Source of the DNA: Aedes albopictus
Lineage: Eukaryota > Arthropoda > Insecta > Diptera > Culicidae
Assembly: GCF_035046485.1 (NCBI RefSeq)
Contig: NC_085137.1
Span: 447,148,334-447,212,333 of the forward strand
Length of the DNA stretch: 64,000 nucleotides
Direction of reading: 5' to 3'
Part shown: positions 59,680 through 64,000 of the stretch, one piece after another
How positions within the stretch are numbered: the first letter of the stretch is position 1
Layout: each line of letters starts with the position of its first letter
Made by a program: the position numbers and the translations under genes
The notes under the pieces: model-generated
Told to the model about the DNA's origin: nothing
Databases searched by the model: none
Seen by the model: only the letters and a program-made list of their open reading frames with translations

Positions 59680-62600
59680 GTTAATTGGAAGACTCTCTGG
59701 AGGACTTATTGTAAGAATTCCAGATATAATTCCTGATGGAATTACTGAAGCATTCTTGAATAAACCCCAGAAAAAATTGTTGGCATCTTGTTGGAGAAAT
59801 TCCAAGGGATATTTTTGGAGAAATTCCTACACGAAACTCAGGAGGAGGTCCCTGGTAAAATCTCTAAAGGAATCCAAGGATAAGTCTAGAACAATACCTT
59901 TGAGGTATTCGCGGGAGAATTCGCGGGGGACAAATTGTTGGAAGAATCCCTGAAGGACTTTCTAGCGAAACACCCTCTAAACATCCCTGGAAAAACTCCT
60001 AGAAGAATATCTGGAGGAGTCTTTGAAAAAAGAATCAATGGATAACTTCTTGAAGGATTTTTTTGAAAAACAAATCTCAAGATATATTTCTCTAAGAGTC
60101 GCTGACAAGGATGAACTCCCAAACGATTTCTTGGAGATAACTATGAAAGAATTTCTGTATGATTCTTGAAGAATTTTCTGGTTTCTGCCTGCATTATTCT
60201 AAAATTTTCCTAAAGAATTCCAATACAAATCACTGAAGAAATCCCTGTAGAAATTCTAGAAGTAATTAAAAAAAAAAAAACTAAAGGTAATCCAGAATAA
60301 ATTCTTTGGTACATCCCTGGAAAAGACGATTGAAGGATTTCTAAAATTTCAGTTGGAATCCTTGAATAAATTTACAAAAACATTACAGAGGAATTTCTGA
60401 ACGAATCACTAGAAGAATTCTTTCATCTGGAATCATCTGGAACGCTTTCATCCTGGAAGAATTCCTGGAGCAATCCTTGGTAAAGTTCCTTCGAAACTCC
60501 TGGAAAAATTCCTGGATGAATCCCTGATGGAATTACCAAAGGAATTCCTGCAGGAATGCCTGGGGAAACCCTGGAGGAAACTGGAGGAATTCCTAGAGCT
60601 TTCCTGGTGAAATTTCTGAAAGTATACCTGAAGGAATTCTTTGAGAATTTCCTGGATAAATTCCGGGAGCAATACCTGGGAGAATTCCTCAAGGAATTCC
60701 TGGATAAATTCATGGAGAAATTCCTGGAGGAATTCCTGAAGGATATCCTGAAGGAATTCTCAAGAGAAATTCTGGGAGAAATCCCTGGAAAAAAATTGAG
60801 GAAATCTTTTGAGGAATTTCTGCAGAAATTTCTAGAGGAATTTTTGGAAGAATCTATGGAGAAATTCCTGAAGAAATCCTTGGAGGATATTCTGGAGGAA
60901 TTCCTGGAGAATCTCGGGAGGAATTCCTGGTGAAATATCTTAAGGAACTTCTGGACAAATTCCTGGCGGAGTCCCTGGAGCAATTCATTGATGAATCCTT
61001 GAAGGAATCCATTGAGGAATCCCTGGGGGAATTCCTGAAGCAATTCCTTGAGGAATCCCTGGAGGAATTCTGGGGAATCCCTGGATTTTTTTTTAGAATT
61101 TTCCCTTGAGAAATTTTTGGAACAATTCCTGGAGGAATGTTTGGAGAAATGCCTGGAGAAATTTCTGGAAGAAACCCTAGAGGAGTCCCTGGAACATTTC
61201 CAGCCGAAAATGCAAGGGGAATCTTTAGATGAATCCCTGGAGGAGAAATTCCTGCACAAATTGCTGAAGGAATCGCATAAAAAAATAAATCTTGGAAGAA
61301 TATCTGAAAAAATCGCAGTGATTTCTGGAAAAAATGCAGAAAGAACTTTGAAAAAATTCCTGGAAGAATTCCTGAAGAAAAACCTGGGGTAATTCCTTCA
61401 GACATTCTTGGATAAGTTCCTGGTAAAGTCTCTGGAGAAACTCCTGGTGGAGTCTCTGGAGAAATTCCTGAATCAAATACTAGAGAAATACCTATAGGAA
61501 TTGCTGAAGGAATACCTAGGTGAATTCCTGGAGGAAATTTCTGGGGAAAACCCTGAACGAATTCCTTATAGAATCCCAAGAAGGGTTCCTGGAGAATTTT
61601 TCCTAAAAGTTGTCCCTGAAAGAATCACAGAAGGAATTCCTGAAGAAACCCCATGAGGAATCCCGGGAGCAATCCCATGAGAAATTCCCCAAGAAATCCC
61701 AGGAGAGCTTCTTTAACGAATTCCTGGGAGAATTTCCATAGGAATCCTCGGGAAAAATCTAAAGGTATCCTTGTCTGCAGCAATTTCTGGACGACATTTT
61801 GAAAAAAAAATCTTAGATGGATTTCTTAGACATTTTTGGTAAATGTTTTATAGGATTTCCCGGATAAGTTTTTGAATAATTTCTGGTAGAAATTTTTGAA
61901 ATAATTAGTAGGAGGAATTCCCAGAATTCCAGATGGAATTATTGAAGCAATCTCGTCTAGGAATTCTTCAAAGAATATATAGAGAAATCCCCAAAGAAAT
62001 CTCTGCAGAAATACCTAAAAGGATCTCTGGTGAAATTCCCATGGGAATCATTGGAGAAATTCTTGAAGCAATCGACAAAAAAGGCCATAGAGCAATCATT
62101 GGAGAAACTCAAAAGATATCACAGGAGAAATTCCCGGAGATATGTCTAGTGAAATTCTCAGAGGAATTCTTGATGAAATCTCTGGAGGAATTCATTGTGG
62201 AATCACTGTAAGCAACTATGGGAAAATTTCTGGAGGAATTAGTCGATGCATCCTTGCAGAAGTATCTGTAAAAAAATATGAAGGAATATTGGAAGAAACT
62301 TCAGGAGCATTTCTGGGAACAAGCCCTGAAAAAATCACTATCGGAACCCCGCAAGACGGTCATGGAGGAACTCACAAAAAGAAATTCCAGGAGAAATGCC
62401 CTGAAGAATTTCTGAAGGGATTCCTGCAGAAGCTCCTGAAGAAATACTTGGTTGAATTTCTGGATGTGCCATGGAGTTTGTATTGTATACTAGAGAAAAT
62501 TCGTGAAAACCTCAAAGAATTTCGCCGAGCAAATGGAATCTCCATTGTTCCAAAGGAACTACCAAAACAATTGCAGAAGGAATACCCAAAAAAAAGTTGA

Positions 62601-62790
62601 GAGAAATTGCTTAAAAATTCGAAACCAATTACCGAAGAAGCTGCCATTTCAAGTTCGAAGTTTGCAAAAGAACAGCCTAAGAAATTTTCAAAGAATTTCT
62701 GATAAATTTCCTGAAAAACTCGATGCAAGATTTAAAGGAATTGTCAAAGACATTCCCAAAGAAACTGCAACGGGAATTCTTTAAAAAAAA
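59680..62790 (-). repeat. degenerate GGAATTCC array, opposite orientation to 22041-26150
   Basis: TGGAGGAATTCC-type units (the complement of the first array) recur over 3.1 kb with many variants such as TCCTGGAGAAATTCC. The long Lys/Glu/Phe/Leu-rich ORFs here (for example 60556-60933, 61048-61392, 62142-62600) and the Arg/Ser/Asn-rich ones on the other strand (60423-61259, 60854-61579) are repeat translations. Confidence 0.9.
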
Positions 62791-63929
62791 TCTCGTCTCG
62801 AGAGTGCTGGAGTTCGTATAGTTTGGTGAGCTTGTTCCTGTATATCGTTTTGGTATAGGATTACGTCAATCTGGATTTAGAGTCAATGATCAGCCCGAAA
62901 TCTCTTTGCTTTGGTAACGGACAGGAAGGAGACAATTCTCATAAGAGCGATCTGGCACTATACTACCTACGAATCTCAACCTCGTATTTTAATGCTTATA
63001 CGCTATAAACCAGCTGTGCATTCAAACGATCAATGATCAACTCTGACTACATGTCAATGGTTGCTCCTCCGTGGTTGATCTGAACTGGTACCATGTTACC
63101 CGGACAAAACTCGCGGTAATACTACAGCAGCAAGTGACCCTTAGAGCTGTGTCTCATGGTCGGCTTACTACTGGGCAATCGGAGGGGCTTCGCGACCAGC
63201 GTGCAGAGTACTGTCACCTTTCTTGGGTTAGGGGAAAACTATGCAAAATTTGAAAGGGAAACTATTGGTGTTTATTGAAAATCTATTGGCATGAATGGTG
63301 TGGGTGTAATTTATTAAAGAACTATTGTGGTTTATACGGTAGAGTGGGTAGTTTTATTATGGGTTTTGGGGACGTACCGGTACTGCTGCTGTTGGTGGAG
63401 CTCTGCGTAGACTCGATGCCGATGGACGAGCGCTCGCCGGTGCTGCTGCGGGCTGGACGGTCTGTCTGCCGGCGGATTGACGGCTTGGGGTGGTTGAATG
63501 GTGGTTGAAAAATGGCTTGGTGGATCGGTGGTAGATCGGCTTGTCAGAATGCGATCTACGCGTCTCGCTGGCGTCTTCCCTCTTTGACGGACATCGACAG
63601 AGCCCAGGACAAGGCCGGAGAGACTCTGCCGAGAGGGGTCCTCCTTAACGGTTAGGGCACCTTAGGGCCCGAGGAACAGCTCTATTACGGATCTATAGCT
63701 CGCAAGACCAGAGCTCAGAAGATTCCTTTACGTATTAGGCGTAGTGATCAACAATTGACCACTATTTAGGCCGAGTCGTGTACTTGGCCAACTCAAGTTG
63801 GCGTTCAAAATGGCGGTAGTGTACCGTAAGGTAACACAAAAGGTCTTGTGAGGGCAATGGTGAGGAATTTTTACAAACCGTACTGCACAATTTAGTCACT
63901 AGCTTTAACGTAGGTTTAAGTTAGGTTTA
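62791..63929. other. unclassified; GC-rich ORF region at 63390-63510
   Basis: 63275-63508 (plus, 77 codons) and opposite frames are open through a GC-rich stretch with CTGCTG/GCTGCTGCGG words. A minus-strand reading is Ser/Thr/Pro rich. Neither shows a domain. 63540-63900 might be the upstream part of an LTR or leader, judging from what follows. Confidence 0.3.
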
Positions 63930-64000
63930 AGACCACTATATAAGTAGAAGCATACCTGAATGAACTTCGTATCTTCTCCCAAATTGTTCAAGCCACTTTA
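63930..64000 (+). promoter_or_regulatory. TATA-containing LTR-like promoter, cut by the window edge
   Basis: TATATAAG at 63937-63944 follows AGGTTTAAG direct repeats (63911-63931) and is followed by a short leader-like stretch to the end. This layout is seen in LTR U3/R regions. The second LTR, if any, lies outside the window. Confidence 0.3.

Noticed and set aside
59680..62790. Lys/Glu/Leu- and Arg/Ser-rich ORFs of up to 278 codons
   Set aside because: Same repeat unit in the opposite orientation; both strands are open, which is typical of repeat translation and not of genes.
63911..63931. Telomere-like TTAGG repeats
   Set aside because: Only two imperfect TTAGGTTTAAG copies; no array.

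Overview
This is eukaryotic, intron-like, repeat-dominated DNA from a mosquito, most probably of the genus Aedes. The evidence is a tRNA-related SINE of the Feilai type (three copies), a CR1/T1/Q-type non-LTR retrotransposon, JAM1/RTE-like non-LTR copies, a BEL/Pao LTR element, many short inverted-repeat elements with 2-bp, TA or TTAA target duplications, and long degenerate arrays of a GGAATTCC-centred unit of the kind that fills Aedes introns. There are no bacterial operons, rRNA genes or CRISPR arrays. The species assignment is inference. LAYOUT: 1-8153 holds a SINE, a candidate 5' exon (1033-1080), two TIR elements, a decayed RTE fragment, a purine-rich degenerate repeat (4940-5800), a 148-bp minisatellite (5955-6680) and a diverged ~270-bp repeat. 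That last repeat is split by a CR1-clade retrotransposon on the minus strand (8154-13455) whose two ORFs are both unbroken. 13616-16900 is a (GATAGAA)n satellite with decayed flanks. 17037-17246 is a good candidate exon for a membrane protein (minus). 18201-21456 is an old inverted-repeat unit that took in a Tc1/mariner-like MITE and a very young, gag-only BEL/Pao element with 301-bp LTRs that look identical. 22041-26150 is a GGAATTCC array, and 59680-62790 is its counterpart in opposite orientation. 26281-31300 carries foldback and TTAA elements plus more unique DNA with a candidate 50-nt exon (minus). 31560-37143 has two broken RTE copies head to head. 38827-44158 holds a foldback MITE and a ~4.8-kb block bounded by a perfect 25-bp direct repeat. 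This block contains one ORF with a secretory signal and ~36 copies of a 115-bp monomer. 45.5-49 kb has a candidate promoter and many TIR elements. 49577-52848 is a third RTE copy (same subfamily as the first). 52.8-64 kb has further MITEs, a SINE, a large palindromic element, the second GGAATTCC array and, at the right edge, an LTR-like TATA region. HOST GENES: only weak traces. Three minus-strand candidate exons (about 39450-39588, 31216-31265 and 17037-17246) have mutually compatible reading phases and could belong to one gene with TE-filled introns, but this is not shown. The plus-strand exon at 1033-1080 would belong to another gene. All other long ORFs belong to mobile elements or are by-products of tandem repeats. 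The most unusual observations are (1) the 25-bp-repeat-flanked monomer array plus ORF, (2) four 81-residue tandem repeats and a candidate -1 frameshift heptamer in the CR1 element, and (3) the gag-only BEL insertion.
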